Of a stretch of 6,048 nucleotides of DNA, positions 1 through 6,048 are shown one piece after another. The DNA comes from Phycisphaerae bacterium (GTDB taxonomy: Bacteria > Planctomycetota > Phycisphaerae > Sedimentisphaerales > Anaerobacaceae). Location: positions 1 to 6,048 of the forward strand of contig DAOUVA010000296.1 in the NCBI GenBank assembly GCA_030667885.1. The letters are read 5' to 3'. The notes under the pieces are model-generated. The model worked only from the letters and a program-made list of their open reading frames with translations, was not told the DNA's origin and made no database searches. Position numbers and translations under genes: made by a program. Each line of letters begins with the position of its first letter. The first letter of the stretch is position 1.

Positions 1-393
1 ATTTTGGGAGCATTCGCGGGTGACTATGGCCAGCAGGTCCGCCTCGAAGCTCACGGCAATGTCGGCGAACTGCCTACACTAAGGGCGATTATGGAACGGG
101 TTGACCAGCCGAGCGTTCGGATTAAGCTCAATTCCAGTACAAGGGATGCCGCGGGCAACGGGTTCGAGCACAATTTCAACCTGGTCAAGGATTTGCTGGC
201 TGATACTCTTCACCTGCATAATCTCAAAGATGCGGAATTTCCGTATCAGCTTCAGATGGACCTGCTTGTAAAAATGGGCTGGAAGGGCTGGCAACTGCTG
301 GAAGTAAGTGACAAGGTTCCCGACCGTGTCCAGGCGCTGATTGAGCAGCGGCGGATATGGGACGGGTTTCTGGACAAGTCCCTGAATGCATAA
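1..393 (+). CDS. Sugar phosphate isomerase/epimerase-like TIM-barrel protein, C-terminal part (5' end outside window)
   Basis: The frame is open from base 1 and ends at TAA 391-393, so only the last 130 residues are seen. The fragment looks like the C-terminal half of an AP-endonuclease-2/xylose-isomerase-like barrel. 'VRLEAHG' resembles the strand carrying a metal-binding Glu. 'TLHLHNLKD' matches the 'HxHxKD' strand of this family. 'GWKGWQLLEVS' resembles the last strand with its terminal metal-ligand Glu, and a helical tail follows ('PDRVQALIEQRRIWDGFL'). Family members usually isomerise or epimerise sugars or sugar derivatives in the cytoplasm with a divalent metal, but many are uncharacterised and the substrate cannot be told here. 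No export signal can be judged because the N-terminus is missing. The permease gene follows on the same strand with no obvious terminator between, so co-transcription is possible. The superfamily call is fairly firm; the reaction is unknown. Confidence 0.8.
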   Translation: MLGAFAGDYGQQVRLEAHGNVGELPTLRAIMERVDQPSVRIKLNSSTRDAAGNGFEHNFNLVKDLLADTLHLHNLKDAEFPYQLQMDLLVKMGWKGWQLLEVSDKVPDRVQALIEQRRIWDGFLDKSLNA

Positions 394-511
394 ATTAAAG
401 TACTGAATATAAGTAACAGGGAGGTGCCGGAATCTGCCGGATGGCTCCCGAAATCGCTAAAGATGTATCGTGCCGTGAAGGGCTTACGACCATTAAAGAT
501 GGGGGTACTTT

Positions 512-516
512 AAGGA
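512..516 (+). promoter_or_regulatory. Ribosome binding site supporting the permease start at 525
   Basis: AAGGA lies eight bases before ATG 525. This is better spaced than the stronger AGGGAGG at 418-424, which is 16 bases from the alternative ATG 441. It is the main reason for choosing the shorter protein. Confidence 0.5.
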
Positions 517-524
517 CAATAAGA

Positions 525-1874
525 ATGCCAAAAGAAGAATTGCAGCGAGGATTTGGTCTATCGACTTCGACCTATGTGGTTATTGCCAGCATGGTGGGAA
601 CAGGAATTCTAATCTCGCCCGGATACATGATGGCTTCGCTCCAGAACTACCCTGTAATATTCGGGCTTTGGGCTCTTGGCGGGTTGTTGGCTATTTGTGG
701 TGCTCTTTGTGTGGCGGAACTGGCAGCGGCTCTGCCCAAGTCGGGTGGAGAGTACATTTACCTTCGCGAAGCATACGGTCCGATGCCTGCTTTTTTATCC
801 GGCTGGACATCGTTTTTTATGGGCTTTTCCGCGCCGTTAGCTGTAGCCGGCTATATCGCGGCTAAGTACCTTTTGACGCCATTCGGATTGGCCGAGAAGG
901 AAGCCGGCCTCATTATCAAAATTACCGCTGCTGCTATTATCGTAGCGGTTACGCTGCCCAATCTCGCCGGTCACCGTCAGTCCGCCTGGACGCAAAACCT
1001 CACTACGGTTCTCAAATTCGGCCTGTTCGTGTTTCTGGTATTGTTTGCGTTTCTGTTCGGCAAAGGACAACTGGCAAACCTTTCGGCAGGGCAGTCGATA
1101 GGAAAGGTCAAGTTTGGGACTGCGGTTACTCAGTTGTTCTATGTCATGTTTGCTTACAGCGGCTGGAACGCCGCCAGTTATCTGGCCGGTGAGGTTAAGA
1201 ACCCGGCCAAAATTCTCCCGCGGTCGCTGCTGCTTGGCGCCGGATTGGTAGTTGTTTTGTATCTGGCGTTGAATCTCGTTTTTGCTTATGCGGTACCTCT
1301 GGCTGATGTGGACTTTGGCAATGCGGAACTGGTTCCCAAACTGGCGGTCGGAAATCTATTTGGATCGAGAGCCTCCAACGTTTTCTCTGTTTTGCTGGGC
1401 TTGACGTTTTTGGCTACCGTGAGTGCTTTCATTATCACCGGTCCGCGGATTTACTATGCCATGGCAAAGGACGGATTATTCCCATCCGTAGCGGGGCGTA
1501 TCAGCTCAAAGGGTGGTATCCCTGTGTACGCGATGATCGCACAAAGCACGTGCGCAATCGCTATTCTGTTCGGGATGAAACATTTCAGGGACCTGTACCA
1601 GTATGCCTCGGTGGGCTTATCGCTTTTTGCACTGCTTTTTGTCGGAGCGGTATATGTCCTTAGATATCGCCGGCCGGATATGGAAAGACCGTTTCGTGTG
1701 CCCGGATATCCTGTTGTTCCGGCGATCTTTATGGTCGTGATTATTTTTATGGCTGTATTTGCGTTCATGCAGTGGCCGAAACCTTCGATTTACAGCCTCG
1801 GCAGCATACTCTTAGGTATCCCGGTCTATTACATCTGGTCTTTTGTTCGCCGCCAAAGGGATACACAGCAATAA
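525..1874 (+). CDS. APC-superfamily amino acid permease (LAT-like), 12 membrane segments
   Basis: A 449-residue inner-membrane transporter of the amino acid-polyamine-organocation superfamily. From the 525 start, about 12 hydrophobic segments can be counted. Segment 1 carries the unwound-helix motif 'MVGTGILISPG'. Segment 2 runs into 'AELAAALPKSGGEYIYLREAYG', a signature of L-type/APC permeases. Segment 6 has 'FAYSGWNAASYLAGEVKNP', and the tail has 'RPFRVPGYPVVP' before the last two helices. Length and topology fit the family. Substrate is probably an amino acid taken up by antiport or proton symport, but this cannot be settled from sequence. Start choice: ATG 525 has AAGGA at 512-516, eight bases upstream, and leaves a short cytoplasmic tail before helix 1, as usual in the family. 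An in-frame ATG at 441 would add 28 residues of no recognisable kind; its nearest purine-rich site (AGGGAGG, 418-424) is 16 bases away, which is too far. The 441 start cannot be excluded. Confidence 0.9.
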   Translation: MPKEELQRGFGLSTSTYVVIASMVGTGILISPGYMMASLQNYPVIFGLWALGGLLAICGALCVAELAAALPKSGGEYIYLREAYGPMPAFLSGWTSFFMGFSAPLAVAGYIAAKYLLTPFGLAEKEAGLIIKITAAAIIVAVTLPNLAGHRQSAWTQNLTTVLKFGLFVFLVLFAFLFGKGQLANLSAGQSIGKVKFGTAVTQLFYVMFAYSGWNAASYLAGEVKNPAKILPRSLLLGAGLVVVLYLALNLVFAYAVPLADVDFGNAELVPKLAVGNLFGSRASNVFSVLLGLTFLATVSAFIITGPRIYYAMAKDGLFPSVAGRISSKGGIPVYAMIAQSTCAIAILFGMKHFRDLYQYASVGLSLFALLFVGAVYVLRYRRPDMERPFRVPGYPVVPAIFMVVIIFMAVFAFMQWPKPSIYSLGSILLGIPVYYIWSFVRRQRDTQQ

Positions 1875-1893
1875 GTTATGCGAATATATGAGT

Positions 1894-1920
1894 TTTGAAA
1901 ATAAGAGTTCTGTTTTCAAA
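1894..1920. repeat. Inverted repeat just after the permease stop
   Basis: TTTGAAAA at 1894-1901 and TTTTCAAA at 1913-1920 are perfect inverted copies (8 bp stem) around an 11-base loop, starting 20 bases after the permease stop. The stem is AT-rich and no T-tract follows, so it does not qualify as a standard intrinsic terminator. It could be a weak 3'-end hairpin or chance in AT-rich DNA. Confidence 0.3.
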
Positions 1921-2009
1921 TCCAATATTAGATAATTGTCGTGCTTTTTCAAACCTCTTCTGATTATCCTTTTCAGGAGTTTTCTGCGCATATTACCCAG
2001 CGATTTCTC

Positions 2010-2039
2010 TTGACTAAACGGTGGATAATTTGGTATAGA
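2010..2039 (+). promoter_or_regulatory. Candidate sigma70-type promoter for the 2305-4389 gene
   Basis: TTGACT (2010-2015) matches the -35 consensus at five of six positions. TATAGA (2034-2039) matches the -10 consensus at four of six, including the key TA and the fifth-position A neighbourhood is imperfect. The spacer is 18 bases. Transcription would begin near 2046, giving a leader of about 258 bases before ATG 2305. It is the best promoter-like pair in the gap, but AT-rich DNA gives false matches easily. Confidence 0.4.
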
Positions 2040-2057
2040 TAGTATTAGTAGAGCTTG

Positions 2058-2071
2058 CGCCTGCATAGGCG
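2058..2071. repeat. Small GC-rich hairpin in the leader
   Basis: CGCCT (2058-2062) and AGGCG (2067-2071) form a perfect 5-bp stem around a GCAT loop. It is GC-rich inside an AT-rich gap and lies about 19 bases after the candidate -10 box, so it would sit near the 5' end of the transcript. The following 'GGGAATG' gives it the look of the short dispersed palindromes found in many bacterial genomes, but only one copy is present here. Confidence 0.35.
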
Positions 2072-2125
2072 GGAATGTGACGATTTTCTTTTCTGGCCTG
2101 TGGAAACTTTGGATGCTTCTTTATA

Positions 2126-2193
2126 GAGGAGGAATTATGTATGTCACAGAGTTGCGCCATAAGAGGTGAGAAGTGTGCTTCATAAAAGGAGGA
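2126..2193 (+). promoter_or_regulatory. Leader segment with two Shine-Dalgarno-like blocks and tiny reading frames
   Basis: GAGGAGG at 2126-2132 is followed by ATG 2137 (10 codons, MYVTELRHKR, stop 2167-2169) and by ATG 2141 in another frame (14 codons, MSQSCAIRGEKCAS, stop 2183-2185). ATG 2141 has the better spacing of eight bases. A second block, AAAAGGAGGA at 2184-2193, overlaps the stop of the 14-codon frame and has no ATG, GTG or TTG at a usable distance. The two blocks belong to an imperfect direct repeat: each has TGCTTC (2114-2119 and 2176-2181), then an A/T stretch, then GGAGGA (2128-2133 and 2188-2193), at a period of about 60 bases. A translated leader peptide is possible but unproven; neither peptide resembles anything I know. 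Confidence 0.25.
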
Positions 2194-2291
2194 GTAAACA
2201 TTTCAACGATAAATTTGTGTATCCCGCTTCTATGGGAATGAGTGTTTTGATGTATAGTCAGAGAAGAATTTTACTTTTAACCATTTTTGAT

Positions 2292-2299
2292 AAAGGAGG
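2292..2299 (+). promoter_or_regulatory. Ribosome binding site fixing the start at ATG 2305
   Basis: AAAGGAGG ends five bases before ATG 2305, an almost ideal site. The frame is open further upstream to TTG 2287, but that codon lies in front of this site and would put MIKEEK before the signal peptide, so it is rejected as the start. Confidence 0.85.
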
Positions 2300-2304
2300 A
2301 AAAA

Positions 2305-4389
2305 ATGATTGTTAGAGGATTCGTGTCATTCGGAACGCTTATAGGTTTAGTTTTCATCTTACTGTTTTCTACGCCTGTTGACGCACAGACATATTTCTTT
2401 GACGACTTCGAGAATTCTGCGGAGTCTGTGGGTAAATGGGAGGTGATTACCGGTGATTGGCAGGTTGCTGATGGTGTATATCACCAGCTTGCCGCCGCTG
2501 ATCCGTGGCAAGCATCAATGGTCGCGGCGGACCAGTGGAGCAGTGAATGGGAAGAATACACTATTGAATTCAAGGTGAAGCCGCTTACTGAAGGAGATGC
2601 TCCTGTTAATGTGCTCTTTAGAGTACAGGATCCTGTACCGACGGTGTGGGCTGATCGAAATGGGCCTAATACCCATATGTATAGATGGATAGTAAACGGA
2701 TGGACGAATACGGAATCCAGACCATATATGTATAACGCCGGTACAAGTCAGATGCTGGCTCAGACAAATAACTCATTGGTAGTGGGAGACTGGCATGATA
2801 TTAAATTGGTGGTTACCAAGACAGGACTGGCCGGTTATGTGAATGATGTAGAAATGTTTAATATAGAGCATGCTCAGTGGACTAATGGCAGGGTTGGAAT
2901 TCAGGCTTACAGTGGCATGATGGACTTCGACGATTTCATCGTGTATGGACCAAGTGGCCGTAAAAGTTTGCCGGTCGCCTCCGGTCCGAATCCGAAGGAC
3001 GGCACCCTTCTGCTGGACACATGGGCGAATCTGGAGTGGAGAGCGGGAGATTTTGCGATTTCGCACGATATTTACATCGGCGATAATTTTGACGATGTGA
3101 ATAACGGCGCCGAAAGTACCTTCCAAGGCAACCAGGAAGGGACGTTTACTGTTGCTGGTTTCCCGGGATTTCCTATGCCCGAAGGTCTTGTTCCGGGAAC
3201 AACCTACTATTGGCGAATTGATGAGGTAAATGACGCAGAGCCAAACAGTCCATGGAAGGGTAACATCTGGAGTTTTTCGATTGCCCCAAAAACCGCCTAT
3301 GATCCCATACCGGCCAATGGTGCCGAATCTGTAGCTCTCGATGTCGAGCTTAGCTGGACAGAAGGCTTCGGTGCCAAGCTTCACACTGTGTATTTCGGTG
3401 ATAATTTTGACGATGTTAATAATGCAACCGATGGCCCGGTTCAGGGAACGGCGACCTATACTCCCGGAACACTTGAAATGGCCAAGACGTACTACTGGCG
3501 TGCCGATGAGTTTGATCTTATAGAAACATATAAAGGCGACGTCTGGAGCTTTACGACAGTGGGTGCCGTGGGCGACCCGGCGCCGGCTAACGGCGATGTG
3601 GATGTGACTCAGACACCGACTCTTACCTGGATGCCGGGAGTCTTTACCGATACACATGAGATTTATTTCGGCGCAGATGCAGCCTCTCTGGAGCTTAAAG
3701 GCAGCGGGAACCTCGGCGGCGAGAGCTTTGAGCCTGGACAGCTTGAGTGGAATACCACTTACTACTGGCGGATTGATGAGGTCAATAATGCCAACGCCGA
3801 CAGCCCGTGGACAGGTCCCCTCTGGAGCTTTACTACGGCTAACTTCCTGATTGTGGACGATATGGAGAGCTACAATGACATTAATGAAGGTGAACCCGGT
3901 AGTAACAGGATATATCTGGCCTGGGCAGATGGATTTGACAACCCAGCTATAAATGGCTCTGTAGTTGGTAATGCTAATGCTCCATTTGCCGAGCAGACTA
4001 TCATCCACGGAGGTTTGCAATCGATGCCGATGTCCTATGACAACTCTGTCTGGAAATCCGAAGCGACCTTAACGTTGACTTCCACTCGTGACTGGACCGT
4101 GAACGGTGTCAACAGACTAACAATTTGGTTCCGAGGTAGTTCTGGTAACGCCGCTGAGAATTTGTACGTTGCACTCAACGGCAATGCTGTGGTCAATCAT
4201 GACAATCCTGAGGCGGCACTGAGAACTTCCTGGACCGAATGGAATATCGACCTGACGCGCTTTGCAGACCAGGGCGTTAATCTTGCCAATGTAACTTCGA
4301 TTACACTTGGTCTTGGTAACAGGAATAATCCGGTGGCCGGCGGCTTGGGTATGATGTACTTTGATGATATTCTTCTGCATGCTCCATAA
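2305..4389 (+). CDS. Secreted multidomain protein: ConA-like domain, three FN3-like repeats, C-terminal beta-sandwich
   Basis: A 694-residue exported protein of unknown exact function. Residues 1-27 are a signal peptide: Arg4, a hydrophobic core, likely cleavage after 'VDA'. Residues about 29-217 look like a concanavalin/jelly-roll domain, opening 'FFDDFENS' and closing 'GRVGIQAYSGMMDFDDFIVYG', similar in pattern to the DUF1080/LamG-like group. Three FN3-like repeats follow at 227-332, 333-423 and 424-513, each with 'TYYWRxDE' and ending 'WSFxxA/V'. Repeats 1 and 2 also carry 'GDNFDDVNN'. Residues 514-694 form a separate beta-rich domain from 'DDMESYND' to 'MMYFDDILLH', reminiscent of carbohydrate-binding sandwiches. 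No catalytic motif, transmembrane helix, LPXTG or PEP-CTERM tail is seen, so it is probably released or held by other partners. The role is inferred as binding of polysaccharide or cell-surface material. The next gene shares its repeat block. Existence and export are near certain; the domain names rest on pattern recognition only. Confidence 0.88.
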   Translation: MIVRGFVSFGTLIGLVFILLFSTPVDAQTYFFDDFENSAESVGKWEVITGDWQVADGVYHQLAAADPWQASMVAADQWSSEWEEYTIEFKVKPLTEGDAPVNVLFRVQDPVPTVWADRNGPNTHMYRWIVNGWTNTESRPYMYNAGTSQMLAQTNNSLVVGDWHDIKLVVTKTGLAGYVNDVEMFNIEHAQWTNGRVGIQAYSGMMDFDDFIVYGPSGRKSLPVASGPNPKDGTLLLDTWANLEWRAGDFAISHDIYIGDNFDDVNNGAESTFQGNQEGTFTVAGFPGFPMPEGLVPGTTYYWRIDEVNDAEPNSPWKGNIWSFSIAPKTAYDPIPANGAESVALDVELSWTEGFGAKLHTVYFGDNFDDVNNATDGPVQGTATYTPGTLEMAKTYYWRADEFDLIETYKGDVWSFTTVGAVGDPAPANGDVDVTQTPTLTWMPGVFTDTHEIYFGADAASLELKGSGNLGGESFEPGQLEWNTTYYWRIDEVNNANADSPWTGPLWSFTTANFLIVDDMESYNDINEGEPGSNRIYLAWADGFDNPAINGSVVGNANAPFAEQTIIHGGLQSMPMSYDNSVWKSEATLTLTSTRDWTVNGVNRLTIWFRGSSGNAAENLYVALNGNAVVNHDNPEAALRTSWTEWNIDLTRFADQGVNLANVTSITLGLGNRNNPVAGGLGMMYFDDILLHAP
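2983..3843 (+). repeat. Three tandem FN3-like repeats within the 694-residue protein
   Basis: Repeat 1 is 2983-3300, repeat 2 is 3301-3573 and repeat 3 is 3574-3843. All start with a 'P-x-(P/D/N)-x-(D/N)G' turn and contain 'LxW', 'H-x-(I/V)-YxG' and 'TYYWRxDE', ending 'WSF'. Repeat 1 is longer because of an insertion of about 15 residues around 'AGFPGFPMPEGLVPG'. They are protein-level repeats; the DNA copies differ too much to be simple recent tandem duplications. Confidence 0.8.
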
Positions 4390-4498
4390 CCGCAAAAAAC
4401 ATAAATGACATTACGATTGATGAGAGCCCAACAATTGGAGATTGACATTTTTTTTAAGTATATAGCAAAAGAATAAATAGCTATTTTTGACTTTTTTT

Positions 4499-4505
4499 AA
4501 GGAGG
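4499..4505 (+). promoter_or_regulatory. Ribosome binding site for the 4512 gene
   Basis: AAGGAGG lies six bases before ATG 4512, directly after a T-rich stretch. The position and the signal peptide that follows make this start secure. Confidence 0.8.
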
Positions 4506-4511
4506 AATACT

Positions 4512-6017
4512 ATGAATAAAAGACTGATTTATCTGCTCTCTTTTGTTTTAGTGCTGAGTACCGCCGGCAATGCGACGGCGGACCTGGTGCTTCACCTGCC
4601 ATTCGAGGATGCGCAGAACCCCATTGATGCGTCTGCTAATCCCACTACAGTAGGGGTCCTTGGCTCACTCAATCTTATCGACGGGAAGCTCGGTAAGGGA
4701 TTAGAGTTTGACGGGAATAACGCCAACCGTGTTGAGGTTACTCATGCTGGCAAACTGGAGGGCATGTCCGCTCTTAGCATAGCAGCATGGGTACTGCCCC
4801 GGAACATTGCGAGCTACGAAGGGATGTCCATCGTCTCGAAAAGAAATGCGTTTAATGACGGCGATGTGTACAACTTGTTTATCTGGACAGGCCAGTTTGT
4901 AAATGGCCGGGTGAATGGTAACAACGCGAATATAGGCCTGTCCACGATAGTCCTCGAAGATGATACATGGTACCACATCACTCTGGTATTTGATGGGCAA
5001 GGCAATGCTGGGGAGAAGATTAAGCTATACATCAACGGCGCCCTGGAGTCCAGTGATGACCATCCGGACAATGCAGTGAACACAGGGGGCGCCCCGGTGT
5101 GGGTTGGCGAATTGGACGCTGCCAGAGGATTCGCATGGGACGGTATTATGGATGAGGTCCGGCTTTACAACCACGCTCTGTCAGAGGTTGAGATACTCAG
5201 CGCCATGGAAGGTAAGCCATGGCCATACGCTTTCGGACCTGATCCGGCTGACGGCGCTTTACTTTCAGATACGTGGGTGAATCTTAGCTGGTCGCCCGGA
5301 GCTCTTGCAAACTCTCACGATGTGTATATCGGTGATAATTTTGATGCCGTTAACGAAGGTGCCGAAGGTACGTTCATTGGCAATCAGGCCACGACTTTTG
5401 CTGTTGTTGGCTTTCCTGGATTTGCTTTTCCTGACGGTCTTGTTCCGGGCACAACTTACTACTGGCGGATCGACGAGGTCAACGATGCTGAGCCGAACAG
5501 TCCTTGGAAAGGTGATATCTGGAGCTTTAGTATTCCCCCAAAGACAGCCTACTTTCCCGACCCGGATGATGGCGCTGAGTCAGTAGATGTGGATGTGCAA
5601 CTTAGCTGGACGCTAGGTTTCGGTGCGAAACTGCACACCGTATATTTCGGAGATAATTTTGACTATGTCAATAATGCTACCGGGGGTCAGGCTCAGGGAA
5701 CTACGACCTATACTCCCGGCACACTCAAAATGGCCAAGACTTACTACTGGCGGGTTGATGAGTTCGATATTGTCGAAACGTATAAAGGTGATGTCTGGAG
5801 CTTCACGACCGAAGGTGCTGTTGCGGCACTTGACCCGGCTAATGGCGCTGTAGATGTAACGCAAACGCCAATTCTGACTTGGACGCCGGGAGTCAATGGT
5901 GCTTCACATGAAGTCTATTTTGGCGCCGATGCAGCCTCTCTGGAGTTGAAAGCCAGCGGCATCCTTGGCTCCGAGAGCTATGAACCGGGACAGGTTGTGT
6001 GTGTTGCCACTTACTAA
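4512..6017 (+). CDS. Secreted LamG-domain protein with FN3-like repeats, interrupted by a stop in the third repeat
   Basis: A 501-residue product as read. Residues 1-23 are a signal peptide: Lys3-Arg4, a Leu/Val core, cleavage expected after 'ATA'. Residues 24-235 form a LamG/concanavalin-like jelly roll: 'LVLHLPFED' at the start, 'LSIAAWVLP', 'DDTWYHITLVFDG', 'KLYING', and 'GIMDEVRLYNHALSEVEI' at the end, a typical set for LamG-like domains. Repeats corresponding to those of the upstream gene follow: repeat 1 at 242-347, repeat 2 at 348-440, repeat 3 from 441. TAA at 6015-6017 replaces the second Tyr of the 'TYYWR' motif, and 'GRVDEANYAN' continues in the same frame to the window end, so the protein is truncated relative to its neighbour and lacks the C-terminal sandwich domain. 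Either this is a decaying gene or the end of the sequence is faulty. Likely role: extracellular binding, with no enzyme motif seen. It lies 122 bases after the previous gene on the same strand. Confidence 0.82.
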   Translation: MNKRLIYLLSFVLVLSTAGNATADLVLHLPFEDAQNPIDASANPTTVGVLGSLNLIDGKLGKGLEFDGNNANRVEVTHAGKLEGMSALSIAAWVLPRNIASYEGMSIVSKRNAFNDGDVYNLFIWTGQFVNGRVNGNNANIGLSTIVLEDDTWYHITLVFDGQGNAGEKIKLYINGALESSDDHPDNAVNTGGAPVWVGELDAARGFAWDGIMDEVRLYNHALSEVEILSAMEGKPWPYAFGPDPADGALLSDTWVNLSWSPGALANSHDVYIGDNFDAVNEGAEGTFIGNQATTFAVVGFPGFAFPDGLVPGTTYYWRIDEVNDAEPNSPWKGDIWSFSIPPKTAYFPDPDDGAESVDVDVQLSWTLGFGAKLHTVYFGDNFDYVNNATGGQAQGTTTYTPGTLKMAKTYYWRVDEFDIVETYKGDVWSFTTEGAVAALDPANGAVDVTQTPILTWTPGVNGASHEVYFGADAASLELKASGILGSESYEPGQVVCVATY

Positions 6018-6048
6018 GGGCGTGTTGATGAGGCTAATTACGCCAACG
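5235..6048 (+). repeat. Second copy of the three-repeat FN3-like block, third repeat broken
   Basis: Repeat 1 is 5235-5552, repeat 2 is 5553-5831 and repeat 3 runs from 5832 past the stop at 6015 to the window end. Each repeat resembles the same-numbered repeat of the 2983-3843 block far more than its own neighbours, for example 'DEVNDAEPNSPWKG' in both first repeats and 'GADAASLELK' in both third repeats. This points to inheritance of the whole block as a unit. Confidence 0.8.
6018..6048 (+). pseudogene. In-frame continuation of repeat 3 beyond the stop
   Basis: After TAA 6015-6017 the same frame reads GRVDEANYAN, matching 'WRIDEVNNAN' of the upstream gene's third repeat with no insertion or deletion between them. 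It would have been part of the same protein if the stop were not there. The window ends before the outcome downstream can be seen. Confidence 0.55.

Noticed and set aside
1812..2066. Minus-strand frame of 84 codons across the permease end and the gap
   Set aside because: It overlaps the real permease 3' end, crosses AT-rich noncoding DNA and shows no recognisable domain or convincing ribosome site.
2253..2258. TATAGT as a closer -10 box for the 2305 gene
   Set aside because: No -35-like hexamer is found at 16-18 bases upstream; the pair at 2010-2039 is clearly better.
2287..2304. TTG 2287 as start of the 694-residue protein
   Set aside because: The strong AAAGGAGG site lies inside this extension and is correctly spaced for ATG 2305, whose product begins directly with a signal peptide.
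2773..4020. Long minus-strand open frame of 415 codons opposite the repeat protein
   Set aside because: It lies wholly antisense to a well-supported gene with a signal peptide and clear repeats. Its translation shows no recognisable domain, and its length follows from the codon use of the repeated plus-strand domains. A similar shorter antisense frame sits opposite the second repeat protein.
4428..4455. CCAA/TTGG mini-hairpin followed by T8 as a terminator of the 694-residue protein gene
   Set aside because: The stem is only 4 bp with a 3-base loop, and the T-tract starts nine bases after it, so it does not make a credible intrinsic terminator.
4442..4470. Perfect TTGACA (4442-4447) in the gap before the LamG gene as a promoter
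   Set aside because: No acceptable -10 box lies 16-19 bases downstream. TATAGC at 4461 is only 13 bases away and AAGAAT at 4469 is 21 away. It may still function with a diverged -10 but is not supported enough to list.

Overview
The window reads as a piece of a heterotrophic, probably marine or sediment, Planctomycetota genome, most likely Phycisphaerae-like. This is inferred from the protein style: secreted LamG/ConA-like proteins with repeats built around 'TYYWRIDEV' and 'GDNFDDVNN', and a C-terminal sandwich domain that opens 'DDMESYND' and closes 'MMYFDDI'. I associate these with that group from memory and could not search for them. All four real genes lie on the plus strand. I found no tRNA, rRNA, CRISPR array or insertion sequence.

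Layout: (1) 1-393, the 3' end of a xylose-isomerase-like TIM-barrel protein, cut by the window edge. (2) 525-1874 (possible upstream start 441), a 12-helix APC-superfamily amino acid permease. (3) 1875-2304, an AT-rich gap of about 430 bases with a good sigma70-type promoter candidate, a small hairpin, and three purine-rich Shine-Dalgarno-like blocks, the first followed by two tiny overlapping reading frames. (4) 2305-4389, a secreted 694-residue protein: ConA-like domain, three FN3-like repeats, C-terminal beta-sandwich. (5) 4390-4511, a T-rich gap. (6) 4512-6017, a second secreted protein with a LamG domain followed by the same three repeats in the same order. It is cut by a TAA inside the third repeat, although recognisable homologous coding sequence continues in the same frame to the window end.

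The TIM-barrel protein and permease are cytoplasmic/inner-membrane functions that could share a transcript. The last two genes form a separate pair of exported, non-catalytic-looking, probably carbohydrate- or surface-binding proteins that share a repeat block but carry different N-terminal domains. No defence system, mobile element or clearly new biochemical system is visible. The most notable points are the interrupted second repeat protein, the conserved three-repeat block behind swapped N-terminal domains, and the long leader with stacked ribosome-binding-like sites.
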